A stretch of DNA of 18,735 nucleotides from CAZVIK01 sp964627045 (GTDB taxonomy: Bacteria > Acidobacteriota > Terriglobia > Bryobacterales > Bryobacteraceae): positions 1-18,735 of the forward strand of contig CAZVIK010000062.1 of the NCBI GenBank assembly GCA_964627045.1. The letters run 5' to 3'. Below are positions 1 through 8,690 of the stretch, piece by piece. The notes beneath the pieces were generated by a model that was given only the letters and a program-made list of their open reading frames with translations, made no database searches and had not been told where the DNA came from. The translations under genes were made by a program, and so were the position numbers. The first letter of the stretch is position 1. Each line of letters begins with the position of its first letter.

Positions 1-169
1 ATGCCGTAACGTACGTGACCTTGACGAACCCGCAATACTTCGCGCTCTTTTCCGGGGTCATCGCCGCAACCTGTCGCGCAACGTCGCTCTGCGTGTGGGC
101 TGGCATCTGTGCTACGTCGACAATCTTGACCTCAAACACTCGCTCAGCCATGGTTTTCGCCTCGGACAT
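1..169 (-). CDS. Hypothetical protein, N-terminal part (runs off left edge)
   Basis: An open frame on the minus strand begins with ATG at 169-167 and continues without a stop to the window edge, giving 56 codons. The protein starts MSEAKTMAERVFEVKIVDVA and alternates hydrophobic and charged residues as a folded domain would. A second in-frame ATG at 151-149 (MAERVF) could be the true start. A TACAAT hexamer on the minus strand (185-180) lies 10 bases before the first ATG, so the message could be nearly leaderless. No family is recognised. The gene points the same way as the TIGR04141-family gene to its right, with about 140 bases between them. The 3' part lies outside the window. Confidence 0.55.
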   Translation of the reverse strand, partial: MSEAKTMAERVFEVKIVDVAQMPAHTQSDVARQVAAMTPEKSAKYCGFVKVTYVTA

Positions 170-308
170 CTACATCGTGATTGTAAGCGTGACCGCAGGA
201 AAGGCAGTGCACCGTGATCCATGGATTTGATTACCGAATATATAAACCTGTCGGGTGTGCCTGCGGGGTGCACTGCTTTGTGGGTGGAGGCGAGTCCCCG
301 GCCAGGCC

Positions 309-1877
309 TTATGTGTTGTCGGTGCTGATTTTTGCGAGTTGTGTTTTGTAGCCGAGGCCGGTCAGTACTTTGGTGGCGTGGCTGAGGGTGACTTTGCTGA
401 AGAACGGGATGTTGAGTGGGTTTGGGCTGGTGCTGATGATTGCGTACGTGACCGTGTATGCTCGTGGTTCCAGTGGGTCTGCTGGTCGTGCTATCTGGTG
501 CGTGCCTGGGAGCTTTGTGTTGACGGCACGCCGGAAGCCGGGGTCTTGGGCGAAGAGGGTGCCGCTGGTGACGCCTTGTGCGAAGTGGTGGCTGAGGGTG
601 CTGCTGCCCGCGTAGTGTTTGACGTGGATGAGCTCTTGTTCGGTTGTGTAGAGGTCGCAGAACTCGATGGGGCTTCGTCGGTCGGGGTACCGGATGAGTC
701 GTTGGTCCATCAGCGCGAAACCGTTATTCCTTGCGGTGCGCTTGTTGTAGTCGGCTTCTGTTTCGTCCGCTTGTGCTGGTGGGAGGTCGTCTGCTCGTCG
801 TCGTACTCGCTGGAATGCTCGTTCGATCCGGTCGCGGAATGGTGTGTCCACGTGGTACCAGGTGCCGCTGTTGAGGAGGTATTGTGCGCCGTTGTGTGGT
901 AGTTCGGCGTACACGCACTGGTAGACGGGCCATTCCTCGGTGACGGTGTCGGTGTCGCTGCTGATCGCGTACACGCGCTTGTGCTTGAGGGTGTCGATCG
1001 TGATCGTAGCGGGGTTGCGGACGGCGTCGAGGAACGTGCGGAGGTGGATGTCCGCGTGGCGTTCGGCGCTCGGGGCTGGACTGTACGTGAACGCTTCGAT
1101 GGTTTGCCAGTCCACGCGCTCTGGGATTGCCAGCCACATCCCGTCGAGCTCGTCGTTCCGGAGTCGTTCGATGAGAGCCTGGTCGAGCTCGTCCCGTAGT
1201 GCTGTGTTCTTGACCTCTTGGATGTTGTCCACCCACGGGAAGTGGTCGCGGTAGTCATTCTTCTTGCTCTCCGCCAGGAATCGCCGGAGGAGTGCAGGGA
1301 GATTGTCGAGCGTGAAGGGACCAGTCGTGCGCAGCGCGTCCTTACCCGTGAGGCGCTTCCCGAGGGTCTTGTCCCTGGGATTGCCCGTCACTGCCCGCAG
1401 GAGGTCTTGGTCGATGTTCAGGCCAAAGTCGCCGATATTTGCGGCTCTGCTCGCTTGAATTTGGCTGTGGGGTGCTGGGCTGTCAAGCGTGAGCCGGTCC
1501 ACGCTGCGAATCTGGGTATGGTCGACCGCGTTCAGCGTGACCTTGAGCCCGAACCGCTCATCCGTCACACCGGGCTGCAAGAGGAGTCGCCCGAACCCGA
1601 ACGCTATCGCGAACACGCGCCGACCTGCTTCGAGGAGGAGTACGGCGGAGGGCGTCATCCCCTGGACCCGCGTGAGGTCGTCCACGGCTCCCTCAAAGAA
1701 CTTGACCCACGGTGGCTGGTGGGGCTGGCCCGGCTTCACGTACAAGCCAGCCGTTCGGCGACCACCAAGTCGGACCGTGTGGTGGTCTGTTCCTGGCCGG
1801 ATGATCGCGCCAGCGTCACGCACGCCTTCCTTGACGAGGTATATCGTGAGCGTCCGTTGTGCTGGTCCGCGAGGCAT
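309..1877 (-). CDS. TIGR04141 / DUF6119 family protein, defence-island associated
   Basis: This 522-residue protein resembles, from memory, the sporadically distributed TIGR04141 (DUF6119) family. Its hallmarks are an early R-T-L-T-I-Y-L-V-K-E-G-V block, a middle stretch with FAIAFGFGRLLL, an FGLKVTLNAVD block followed by IRSVDRLTLD, and then QASRAANIGDFGLNIDQDLL and LRAVTGNP. Length matches the family's usual 500 to 560 residues. The open frame extends 42 codons further upstream, but the start at 1877 (MPRGPAQRTLTIYL) is preferred: it has GGGAG about 7 bases upstream and fits the family N-terminus. The biochemical function is not established. Members are often found beside restriction-modification genes, and here the gene is divergent from hsdM across a 276-base gap. 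No signal peptide or TM segment is seen, so it should be cytoplasmic. The family call is fairly secure; a role as restriction accessory or independent defence protein is inference. Confidence 0.82.
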   Translation of the reverse strand: MPRGPAQRTLTIYLVKEGVRDAGAIIRPGTDHHTVRLGGRRTAGLYVKPGQPHQPPWVKFFEGAVDDLTRVQGMTPSAVLLLEAGRRVFAIAFGFGRLLLQPGVTDERFGLKVTLNAVDHTQIRSVDRLTLDSPAPHSQIQASRAANIGDFGLNIDQDLLRAVTGNPRDKTLGKRLTGKDALRTTGPFTLDNLPALLRRFLAESKKNDYRDHFPWVDNIQEVKNTALRDELDQALIERLRNDELDGMWLAIPERVDWQTIEAFTYSPAPSAERHADIHLRTFLDAVRNPATITIDTLKHKRVYAISSDTDTVTEEWPVYQCVYAELPHNGAQYLLNSGTWYHVDTPFRDRIERAFQRVRRRADDLPPAQADETEADYNKRTARNNGFALMDQRLIRYPDRRSPIEFCDLYTTEQELIHVKHYAGSSTLSHHFAQGVTSGTLFAQDPGFRRAVNTKLPGTHQIARPADPLEPRAYTVTYAIISTSPNPLNIPFFSKVTLSHATKVLTGLGYKTQLAKISTDNT

Positions 1878-1935
1878 GCACTCACTCCCTAGGGCTGGGA
1901 TGGGCAACTCATTGATTATGGGGTTTCCGGCTCGG

Positions 1936-1944
1936 ATTATAGCA
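1936..1944 (-). promoter_or_regulatory. Extended -10 promoter for the TIGR04141-family gene
   Basis: The minus strand reads TGC-TATAAT here, a perfect extended -10 element, about 58 bases upstream of the ATG at 1877. There is no good -35 hexamer at 16-18 bases (GAACAG is nearest), which is usual for extended -10 promoters. It lies inside the longer open frame of this gene, which further supports the downstream start. Confidence 0.5.
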
Positions 1945-2027
1945 CTTGCGGCGACAAGCTGTTCCCTGAAAGTCCTGGGAGGACTAGACCGCACGCGATT
2001 CATGGTGGACCTGTGGGGTGCCGGGGC

Positions 2028-2058
2028 TTGAACGCGCTGGTGCGCTGGGGGATATACT
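2028..2058 (+). promoter_or_regulatory. Possible sigma70 promoter for hsdMSR
   Basis: TTGAAC (2028-2033) and TATACT (2053-2058) are separated by 19 bases, which is longer than ideal. They lie about 95 bases upstream of the hsdM ATG in the divergent gap. An A/T-rich CTATTTAAAC follows at 2061-2070. No other clear promoter was seen before hsdM. Confidence 0.35.
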
Positions 2059-2153
2059 GCCTATTTAAACCCGAAGAGACCTCTTTTGTTGCAGTTGGCA
2101 TTCGTGGCCGTGTTTGCGCTGGGCGACGCTGGAGTCGGGTTCGCGGAGGAGTG

Positions 2154-4265
2154 ATGGTTCAGTTGGAGAACATCGAGCGGATTGAGGCGCGCTTGTGGCG
2201 TGCTGCCGACTTGTTGCGGGCGAATTCTGAGTTGGCGAGTAATGAGTACTTCATGCCCGTCATGGGGCTCATCTTCCTTCGCCACGCGTACAGCAGGTTC
2301 CTCAGCGTCAAGCCTGGTATTGAGTCGTCGTTGCCTTCTCGTGGTGGCGTGCGGCGAGCGTTGACGAAGGAGGATTTTAGTCAGAAGGGCGCTATCTTCC
2401 TTCGTCCCGAGGCAGAGTTCGAGTATTTCATCGCGAAGGCGGACGACCCGAATCTCCCGCATATCATCATCAAGGCGATGGAGTCGATTGAGGTTGATTA
2501 TGAGAACCTCAAGGGTGTTCTGCCGAAGCAGGAATACCAGAGCATCCCGCCGGACTTGCTCGGTACGCTCGTGCGTACGCTCAACCCTGACGAGCTCAAG
2601 ACGGTTTCTGGTGACGTGTTCGGTCGTATCTACGAGTACTTCCTCACCCAGTTCGCCGACCAGAAAGCGCACGACGGCGGAGAATTCTTCACGCCCATCA
2701 GCCTGGTCTCGTTGATTGCGAACGTCTTGGAGCCGGAACGCGGCACGGTGTTCGACCCAGCGTGTGGTTCTGGTGGCATGTTTGTGCAGTCAGCGCGCGT
2801 GGTTGAGCGCCACCACAAGAACCCATCACAACAATTGACGTTTCGGGGTTTGGAGAAGAACAAGACGACGATTAACCTCGCCAAGATGAACCTCGCCGTG
2901 CACGGCCTGGAGGGGAACATCCAGCAGGCCATCACGTACTACGAAGACCCGTTGAACTTGTACCGGAAGTGCGAGTACGTCATGGCAAACCCGCCATTCA
3001 ACGTTGACGAAGTCGACGCTGACAAAGTCAAGAACGACCCACGACTACCGTTTGGCTTGCCGGGCGTGACGACCGCGAAGGGAAAGAAGAACGGTGACGT
3101 GAAAGCCAAGGGTCGCGTCCAGAACGGGAACTACCTCTGGATTCAATACTTCTACAGTTACCTCAACGAGAAGGGACGAGCCGGGTTCGTCATGTCCTCG
3201 CAAGCATCGAGCGCTGGTCGTGACGAGGCGAAGGTCCGCCAGAAACTCATCGAGACCGGGGCAGTCGAAGTCATGGTCGGGATTCGACCGAACTTCTTCT
3301 ACACCCGCACAGTGCCTTGCGAACTCTGGTTCCTCAACAAAGCAAAGCCAAAAGAGCACCAGGACAAGGTCCTCATGCTCGACGCGCGCGGAGTGTACCG
3401 CAAGGTCACGCGCAAGATATACGACTTCAGCCCCGAGCAGTTGCAGAACCTCTTGTCCATCGTCTGGCTGTACCGTGGCGAGCCGGACCGTTTCCGCGCG
3501 CTCGTCGCGAGTCACCTCAACAATTCGCTCGATGAAGCAACCGATTGCCCCGCCGTCATCAAGGGGTTCCTCGACAAAACGAACGCGCTACACAAACTCA
3601 CGACGGCATTCGTCGCCACGCTCCCGAAGGACGGCGCACACCACGAGCCAACGACAGAGTTCGAGGCAGCGCTCAAGGTATTCCGTGACGACGCGAAGGC
3701 ATTCGAGACCGCAATCGGGAAACTGGCGCGTGCCGACGGCAAGCAGGCAGTACAAGCGCTTGTGAAGGCGACAATGGCATCCGCGCCACTCGCCGAGAAG
3801 AGCAAGGACCTCGCGAAGCAAGCAGATCACGTCTTCAAACTCCTCACGCGGCTTCTCGACGTGTGCGAGAAAGAACTCGACGCGAAAGAACACCACGACT
3901 GGGAAACACGGGATATCACCAAGGCGCGCAAGGCGGTCGACGAAGCACGACACATCCTCGTCGAACAACTGCGCCTCGTACGCTACTTCCACCGCCACGC
4001 GGCATGGCTGACAGAACGATTCCCAGACGCCGTCCTCGTGGACGTTCCAGGACTCGTCAAACTCGTCACGAGAAAGGAGATTGAGAAAAACGACTACAGC
4101 CTCACCCCAGGACGATACGTCGGCATAGCACCAGAAGAAGTCGACGAGGACTTCGACTTCGAAGAAACAATACGCGACATCCACGTAGAACTCGAAGGAC
4201 TCAACGAGGAAGCGGTCGAGCTCGCCGCGACCATCAGCAAGAACCTGAAGGAGTTGATGGGATGA
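2154..4265 (+). CDS. hsdM: Type I restriction-modification system, DNA methyltransferase subunit HsdM
   Basis: HsdM transfers a methyl group from S-adenosylmethionine to adenine N6 in the sequence chosen by HsdS, and is the modification subunit of the HsdRMS complex. The 703-residue protein has the N-terminal helical HsdM domain (about residues 5-130, with LWRAADLLR and a YFMPVMGLIFLRH stretch). The methyltransferase fold follows, with SAM-binding motif DPACGSGG at 201-208 and catalytic NPPF at 279-282. The extra C-terminal 200 or so residues are rich in charged helices and probably coiled coil, making it longer than the usual 480-550. The frame is open upstream to 2013, but the ATG at 2154 is chosen because GGAGGA precedes it and the HsdM domain begins right after. 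Its last four bases (ATGA) overlap hsdS. Codons are G/T-rich in the 5' half and A/C-rich in the 3' half. Confidence 0.95.
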   Translation: MVQLENIERIEARLWRAADLLRANSELASNEYFMPVMGLIFLRHAYSRFLSVKPGIESSLPSRGGVRRALTKEDFSQKGAIFLRPEAEFEYFIAKADDPNLPHIIIKAMESIEVDYENLKGVLPKQEYQSIPPDLLGTLVRTLNPDELKTVSGDVFGRIYEYFLTQFADQKAHDGGEFFTPISLVSLIANVLEPERGTVFDPACGSGGMFVQSARVVERHHKNPSQQLTFRGLEKNKTTINLAKMNLAVHGLEGNIQQAITYYEDPLNLYRKCEYVMANPPFNVDEVDADKVKNDPRLPFGLPGVTTAKGKKNGDVKAKGRVQNGNYLWIQYFYSYLNEKGRAGFVMSSQASSAGRDEAKVRQKLIETGAVEVMVGIRPNFFYTRTVPCELWFLNKAKPKEHQDKVLMLDARGVYRKVTRKIYDFSPEQLQNLLSIVWLYRGEPDRFRALVASHLNNSLDEATDCPAVIKGFLDKTNALHKLTTAFVATLPKDGAHHEPTTEFEAALKVFRDDAKAFETAIGKLARADGKQAVQALVKATMASAPLAEKSKDLAKQADHVFKLLTRLLDVCEKELDAKEHHDWETRDITKARKAVDEARHILVEQLRLVRYFHRHAAWLTERFPDAVLVDVPGLVKLVTRKEIEKNDYSLTPGRYVGIAPEEVDEDFDFEETIRDIHVELEGLNEEAVELAATISKNLKELMG

Positions 4266-5314
4266 CTTGGCACGACGGGAAGCTCGGAGACCTGGTCACC
4301 CTCCAGAGAGGTCACGACCTCCCAGAGGCCGTGCGGAAGGAGGGCCAGGTGCCGGTTGTGTCGTCGTCAGGAATCACGGGCTACCACAACGTGGCGAAGG
4401 CCGAACCACCTGGGGTCGTTACCGGTCGTTACGGCACGCTGGGCGAAGTGTTCTATCTCGAAGAACCCTACTGGCCGCTGAACACCGCACTGTACGCGAT
4501 TGATTTTCACGGGAACAATCCTCGCTTCGTGGCGTACTTTCTCAAACAAGTCTTGCGCCGAAAGGGAAGCGACAAGGCGGCAGTGCCCGGCGTGAACAGA
4601 AACGACCTACATGAGATTCGGGTGAAGGTCCCGGACACGGATAGGCAAAAGAGAGTCGTGGAAATACTCGTCGCGTACGATTCTCTCATTGAGAATAATC
4701 GTCGTCGGATTGCCCACCTGGAGGAGGCCGCGCGCCTGTTGTACCGGGAGTGGTTTGTCTTGTTCCGGTTCCCAGGACACGAACACACAAAAGTCGCGAA
4801 CGGCGTCCCGGAAGGATGGGAAAAAACATCGTTAGGTAAGTACGCGCCGCTGGCGTACGGAAAGGCCCTGCGGGAGGACAAGCGTGTCGAGGGACGCGTA
4901 CCTGTCTACGGGTCCAGTGGAAGAGTCGGTAGTCACAGTACTCCACTTGTAGAGGGGCGCGGTATCATTGTTGGCCGCAAAGGCAACGTCGGAGCGGTGC
5001 ATTACAGCGAGGAGCCGTTCTGGCCCATTGACACCACCTACTTTATCGAGGAGGAAAGAGCGACTCGATTCCTTTTCTTCACACTCTCTAGGATGACGTT
5101 TATGAGCACCGACGTCGCTGTGCCGGGACTGAACCGCGATTTCGCACATAGCCGGGAATTCGTGGTCCCGCCGAGGCCACTGTTGACGGCGTTCGAAGAA
5201 GAGGTTGCTCCGTTCTACCGGCAGATAAGGACTCTGGCCCGACAAGCAGAGTGCCTCGCACAGGCTCGTGATTTGTTGTTGCCACGGTTGATGAGCGGGG
5301 AGTTGGAAGCATGA
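4262..5314 (+). CDS. hsdS: Type I restriction-modification system, specificity subunit HsdS
   Basis: HsdS supplies DNA recognition for both methylation and restriction. The 350-residue protein shows the usual two-half layout: target recognition domain 1 at about 1-124, a conserved helical spacer at about 125-168 (with the QKRVVEILVAYDSLIENN block), target recognition domain 2 at about 185-303, and a second helical region from 305 to the end, closing with LLLPRLMSGEL, a common HsdS C-terminus. Length is slightly short of the usual 380-450. The ATG overlaps the hsdM stop (ATGA), with AAGGAG eight bases upstream inside hsdM, so translation is probably coupled. The two recognition domains resemble each other: both contain VPV-x-SSG, then G-R-x-G-x-x-G-x-V and EEP-x-WP. 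The half-sites read by the two domains may therefore be related. The target sequence cannot be read from the gene. Confidence 0.94.
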   Translation: MTWHDGKLGDLVTLQRGHDLPEAVRKEGQVPVVSSSGITGYHNVAKAEPPGVVTGRYGTLGEVFYLEEPYWPLNTALYAIDFHGNNPRFVAYFLKQVLRRKGSDKAAVPGVNRNDLHEIRVKVPDTDRQKRVVEILVAYDSLIENNRRRIAHLEEAARLLYREWFVLFRFPGHEHTKVANGVPEGWEKTSLGKYAPLAYGKALREDKRVEGRVPVYGSSGRVGSHSTPLVEGRGIIVGRKGNVGAVHYSEEPFWPIDTTYFIEEERATRFLFFTLSRMTFMSTDVAVPGLNRDFAHSREFVVPPRPLLTAFEEEVAPFYRQIRTLARQAECLAQARDLLLPRLMSGELEA

Positions 5315-8300
5315 CGTTCACCGAAGACACCCTGGTGCAGCAAACGACCGCAGACTACCTGCGCGACGCGCTCGGGTGGGACTCGGTATACGCGTACAAC
5401 CAAGAGGACTACGGCCCCAACAGCCTCCTCGGTCGCGAAAGTGACCGCGAGGTCGTCCTGAAGAGAGACCTGCTCGCGGCGCTGACGAAGTTCAACCCTG
5501 GCCTGCCAGACACGGCATACGAGGAAGGACTCCGACAACTCACCGAAACCATCGCAAGCCAAAGCATCACTGCCGCGAACAAAGAAAAGTACGCACTCCT
5601 CCGTGATGGCGTGTTGGTCGCGTACCGAAACGACAAGAACGAACTCGTGCGAGAACGACTCCGCGTGTTCGACTACGAGCACCCGGAGAATAACCGGTTC
5701 CTGTGCGTCAGGGAGTTATGGATTCGGGGCGATATCTATCGTCGGCGGGCCGACATCGTTGGATTCGTCAACGGTGTGCCCCTGGTGTTCATGGAGTGCA
5801 AGAACATCCACAAGGACCTCCAGCGAGCGTACAACGACAACCTCTCCGACTACCGGGACACCATCCAGCACGTGTTCCACCACAACGCGCTCATCATCCT
5901 CGGGAATGGTGACAAGGCAAAACTCGGGAGCATCACGACCAAGTACAAGCACTACCACGAGTGGAAGCGCCTCTCGGAGGAAGAGCCTGGCGTCGTGGAC
6001 ATGGAGACACTCCTCAAAGGAGTCCTGAACAAAACGACCTTCCTGGATTTGTTCGAGCACTTCATCGTGTTCGACGAAAGCGGCGAGACGACCGCCAAAA
6101 TCATTGCGAAGAACCACCAGTACCTTGGCGTGAACAAAGCCATCACGTCCCTCAAGGATCGCGAGTCGCGTGGTGGGAAGCTCGGCGTGTTCTGGCACAC
6201 CCAAGGAAGCGGGAAGAGCTACTCGATGGTCTTCCTGACGAGAAAAGTCCACCGGGCCGTGAGCGGGCAGTACACGTTCGTTGTGTGCACGGACCGCGAC
6301 GACCTGGACACGCAAATCTACAAGACGTTTGCTGGTTGTGGGGTCGTGGATAACGACCGGGACCCGTGCCGCGCGTCGAGTAGCGAGCACTTGCGTGCGC
6401 TCCTCGGCCTGCACAAGGGCCACGTGTTCACGCTCATCCAGAAGTTCAACCAGAAAGTCGACCGGAGTGTTGGCTGGTCGTTGCGCGACGACATCATCGT
6501 GATTAGTGACGAGGCGCACCGGACGCAGTACGGGACGCTGAGTTTGAACATGCGGGACGCGCTCCCGAACGCGTCGTTCATTGGCTTTACCGGCACGCCA
6601 CTCTTCAAGGAAGACGAGATTACGAGGCGCATCTTTGGTGAGTACGTGAGCACGTATGACTTCCAGCGTGCCGTGGAGGACTGCGCGACGGTCCCCATCT
6701 TTTATGACGCTCGGGGCGACAAGCTCGGTATCAGCACGAACGACCTCAACGAGAAGATCGCTGACGCGATTGAGCGTGCGGAGATTGATGACGTGAACGT
6801 CGAGCAGCGACTCGAGGCTGAACTCAAGCGTGACTACCACGTGTATACATCTGAGACTCGTTTGTCGCAGGTCGCGAAGGATTTCGTCTGGCACTATTCG
6901 ACGTCGTGGGAGAGCGGGAAGGCGATGCTCGTGTGTATTGACAAGGTCACGTGCGTCCGGCTCTACAACCTCATCATGCCCCTCTGGGCTGCTCGCATTC
7001 GGGAACTCGAGGCTGGGCTGTCGGGGATTAGTGATGAGCAGGAGTTGCAGTTCGCCCAGCGACAACTATCGTGGATGCGCGCGACGGTCACGGCGGTTGT
7101 TGTGAGTGAGGAGCAGGGTGAGGTCAAGAAGTTCGCGGACTGGGGTCTCGATATCAGGCCGCACCGCAAGCTTCTCAAGGACGGTTTCGAGCTATCGGAC
7201 GGGTCGCGGATTGATGTTGATACGGCGTTCAAGCGCGATGAGCACCCGTTCCGGGTCGCGGTCGTGTGCGCGATGTGGCTGACGGGGTTCGACGTGCCAA
7301 GCCTTGGCACGCTCTACCTGGACAAGCCCCTCAAGGCGCATACGCTTATGCAGGCGATTGCTCGGGCGAACCGGGTGTTTGAGGGGAAGAACAACGGCCT
7401 CATCGTCGATTATTGCGGGATTCTCAAGAACTTGCGCGGGGCTCTTGCCACGTTTGCCGGCCAGCGCGACGCGGGGCACGGTGGGGCTGGCGGCGAGCAG
7501 GACCCGACGAGACCGGAAGAAGAACTCTTAGAGGAGCTCAAGGAGGCAATCGCTCTCGTCCGGTTGTTCTTGTCCGAGCGTGGCGCGTCGCTTGACGACA
7601 TCAAGACGCTCACTGGTTTCGCGAGGAATGCGGCGATTGTGCGGGCGAAGGAGGCTGCGAACGAGAACGACGAGTCGAGGAAGCGTTTTGAGGTGATGTG
7701 TCGGGCGGTCTTCGTGAAGTTCCGGGCTTGTATCACGATGGACGCTGTTCGCGAGTACCGTGATGACCGTGACGCGGTGAATATCATCTACAAGAGCCTC
7801 CAGGACGACCGGGATCTCGCGGATATCTCGGGTATTATTCGGGAGCTACACAAGGTCGTCGAGGGAGCAATTACGACGACAACCCCGAGTGGGGAGCAGG
7901 GCGTCGTGTATGACATGAGCAAGATTGACTTCGAGCGCTTGCGACAGGAGTTTGCGACGACGCCTGCCAAGAAGACGACGGTTCAGAACTTGCGGCACGT
8001 TATCGAGCAGCGACTCCAGCGTCTCGTCGCCCAGAACCCGTTGCGGACGAACTTCCAGGCACACTATGAGGACATCGTGCACGAGTACAACCAGGAAAAA
8101 GACCGTGTCACGATTGAGCACACGTTTGAGCAACTCCTCCGTTTTGTGGAGGAACTCGATGAGGAAGAACAGCGTGCCATCCGAGAGGGACTGGACGTGG
8201 AGAGTGTGGTCATCTTTGACCTCCTCAAAAAGCCTGACCTGAGTCCGAAGGAGATAGCGAGTATCAAGGAAGTCGCGGTCTCGCTCCTCGCCAATCTCAA

Positions 8301-8541
8301 GGCCGAGCAACTCCGGGTGAACCAGTGGCGTGACAAGGAAGCCACGAGGGACGCGGTGCGGGGCACGATTTTCGACTACTTGTACAGCGACAAGACCGGA
8401 CTGCCAGACTCGTACACTGACGACGAAATCAAGACGAAATCAGAGGACGTCTTCCGACACGTGTTCTACGCGTACCCAACCATCCCATCACCAATCTATG
8501 GTGCCCCAGTGGTTGATGTGCGAGCGAGTGGACTCCGATGA
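5311..8541 (+). CDS. hsdR: Type I restriction-modification system, restriction/translocase subunit HsdR
   Basis: HsdR is the ATP-driven DNA translocase and nuclease of the type I complex and cuts unmodified DNA away from the recognition site. The 1076-residue protein is of normal length. The N-terminal PD-(D/E)xK nuclease is visible as RRADIVGF with D148, then E162 and K164 in MECKN. The superfamily 2 helicase motor follows: Walker A TQGSGKS at 297-303, DEAH at 400-403, FTGTP at 426-430, and the late motif QAIARANR at 681-688. The C-terminal third is helical and should contact HsdM. No catalytic residue looks lost, so the system appears intact. The ATG overlaps the hsdS stop by four bases, with GGGGAG nine bases upstream. 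This completes an hsdM-hsdS-hsdR operon. Confidence 0.96.
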   Translation: MTFTEDTLVQQTTADYLRDALGWDSVYAYNQEDYGPNSLLGRESDREVVLKRDLLAALTKFNPGLPDTAYEEGLRQLTETIASQSITAANKEKYALLRDGVLVAYRNDKNELVRERLRVFDYEHPENNRFLCVRELWIRGDIYRRRADIVGFVNGVPLVFMECKNIHKDLQRAYNDNLSDYRDTIQHVFHHNALIILGNGDKAKLGSITTKYKHYHEWKRLSEEEPGVVDMETLLKGVLNKTTFLDLFEHFIVFDESGETTAKIIAKNHQYLGVNKAITSLKDRESRGGKLGVFWHTQGSGKSYSMVFLTRKVHRAVSGQYTFVVCTDRDDLDTQIYKTFAGCGVVDNDRDPCRASSSEHLRALLGLHKGHVFTLIQKFNQKVDRSVGWSLRDDIIVISDEAHRTQYGTLSLNMRDALPNASFIGFTGTPLFKEDEITRRIFGEYVSTYDFQRAVEDCATVPIFYDARGDKLGISTNDLNEKIADAIERAEIDDVNVEQRLEAELKRDYHVYTSETRLSQVAKDFVWHYSTSWESGKAMLVCIDKVTCVRLYNLIMPLWAARIRELEAGLSGISDEQELQFAQRQLSWMRATVTAVVVSEEQGEVKKFADWGLDIRPHRKLLKDGFELSDGSRIDVDTAFKRDEHPFRVAVVCAMWLTGFDVPSLGTLYLDKPLKAHTLMQAIARANRVFEGKNNGLIVDYCGILKNLRGALATFAGQRDAGHGGAGGEQDPTRPEEELLEELKEAIALVRLFLSERGASLDDIKTLTGFARNAAIVRAKEAANENDESRKRFEVMCRAVFVKFRACITMDAVREYRDDRDAVNIIYKSLQDDRDLADISGIIRELHKVVEGAITTTTPSGEQGVVYDMSKIDFERLRQEFATTPAKKTTVQNLRHVIEQRLQRLVAQNPLRTNFQAHYEDIVHEYNQEKDRVTIEHTFEQLLRFVEELDEEEQRAIREGLDVESVVIFDLLKKPDLSPKEIASIKEVAVSLLANLKAEQLRVNQWRDKEATRDAVRGTIFDYLYSDKTGLPDSYTDDEIKTKSEDVFRHVFYAYPTIPSPIYGAPVVDVRASGLR

Positions 8542-8566
8542 GGACGTCAGCCGGCACCACTGGTCA

Positions 8567-8586
8567 CGTGCACGCGGCACGCTTTT
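8567..8586 (+). terminator. Weak hairpin after hsdR
   Basis: CGTGC (8567-8571) can pair with GCACG (8577-8581) around a five-base loop, and CTTTT follows. The stem is only five pairs, so termination would be partial at best. TATAGT at 8586-8591 overlaps the T run and could serve as a -10 for the next gene, although no good -35 was seen. Confidence 0.3.
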
Positions 8587-8690
8587 ATAGTCGTTCGTGT
8601 CTCCCTGGTTTGGATTGCGTGCTGGTGCAGGGTTGGGGAGTGTTATAGCATCAAGGACAATGAGGTGTGTTTATCACAGCAGGTGTCACG

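Noticed and set aside
255..902. Long plus-strand open frame opposite the TIGR04141-family gene
   Set aside because: It is rich in Cys, Trp and Val, as expected for an antisense shadow of the well-supported minus-strand gene.
1878..2003. Longer N-terminus (42 extra residues) for the TIGR04141-family protein
   Set aside because: The extension covers a TGCTATAAT promoter element and does not fit the family N-terminus. The ATG at 1877 has a good GGGAG upstream.
2061..2070. Archaeal-type TATA box (CTATTTAAAC) before hsdM, with similar A/T runs at 236-247 and 8582-8590
   Set aside because: Shine-Dalgarno sequences, sigma70-type promoters and a CCA-encoding tRNA fragment point to bacteria. The A/T runs are better read as bacterial promoter or spacer sequence.
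5716..7065. 449-residue minus-strand open frame inside hsdR
   Set aside because: It is antisense to the helicase domain of hsdR, whose motifs are all intact. Its composition (many R, V, H, L) is typical of a GC-rich shadow frame.
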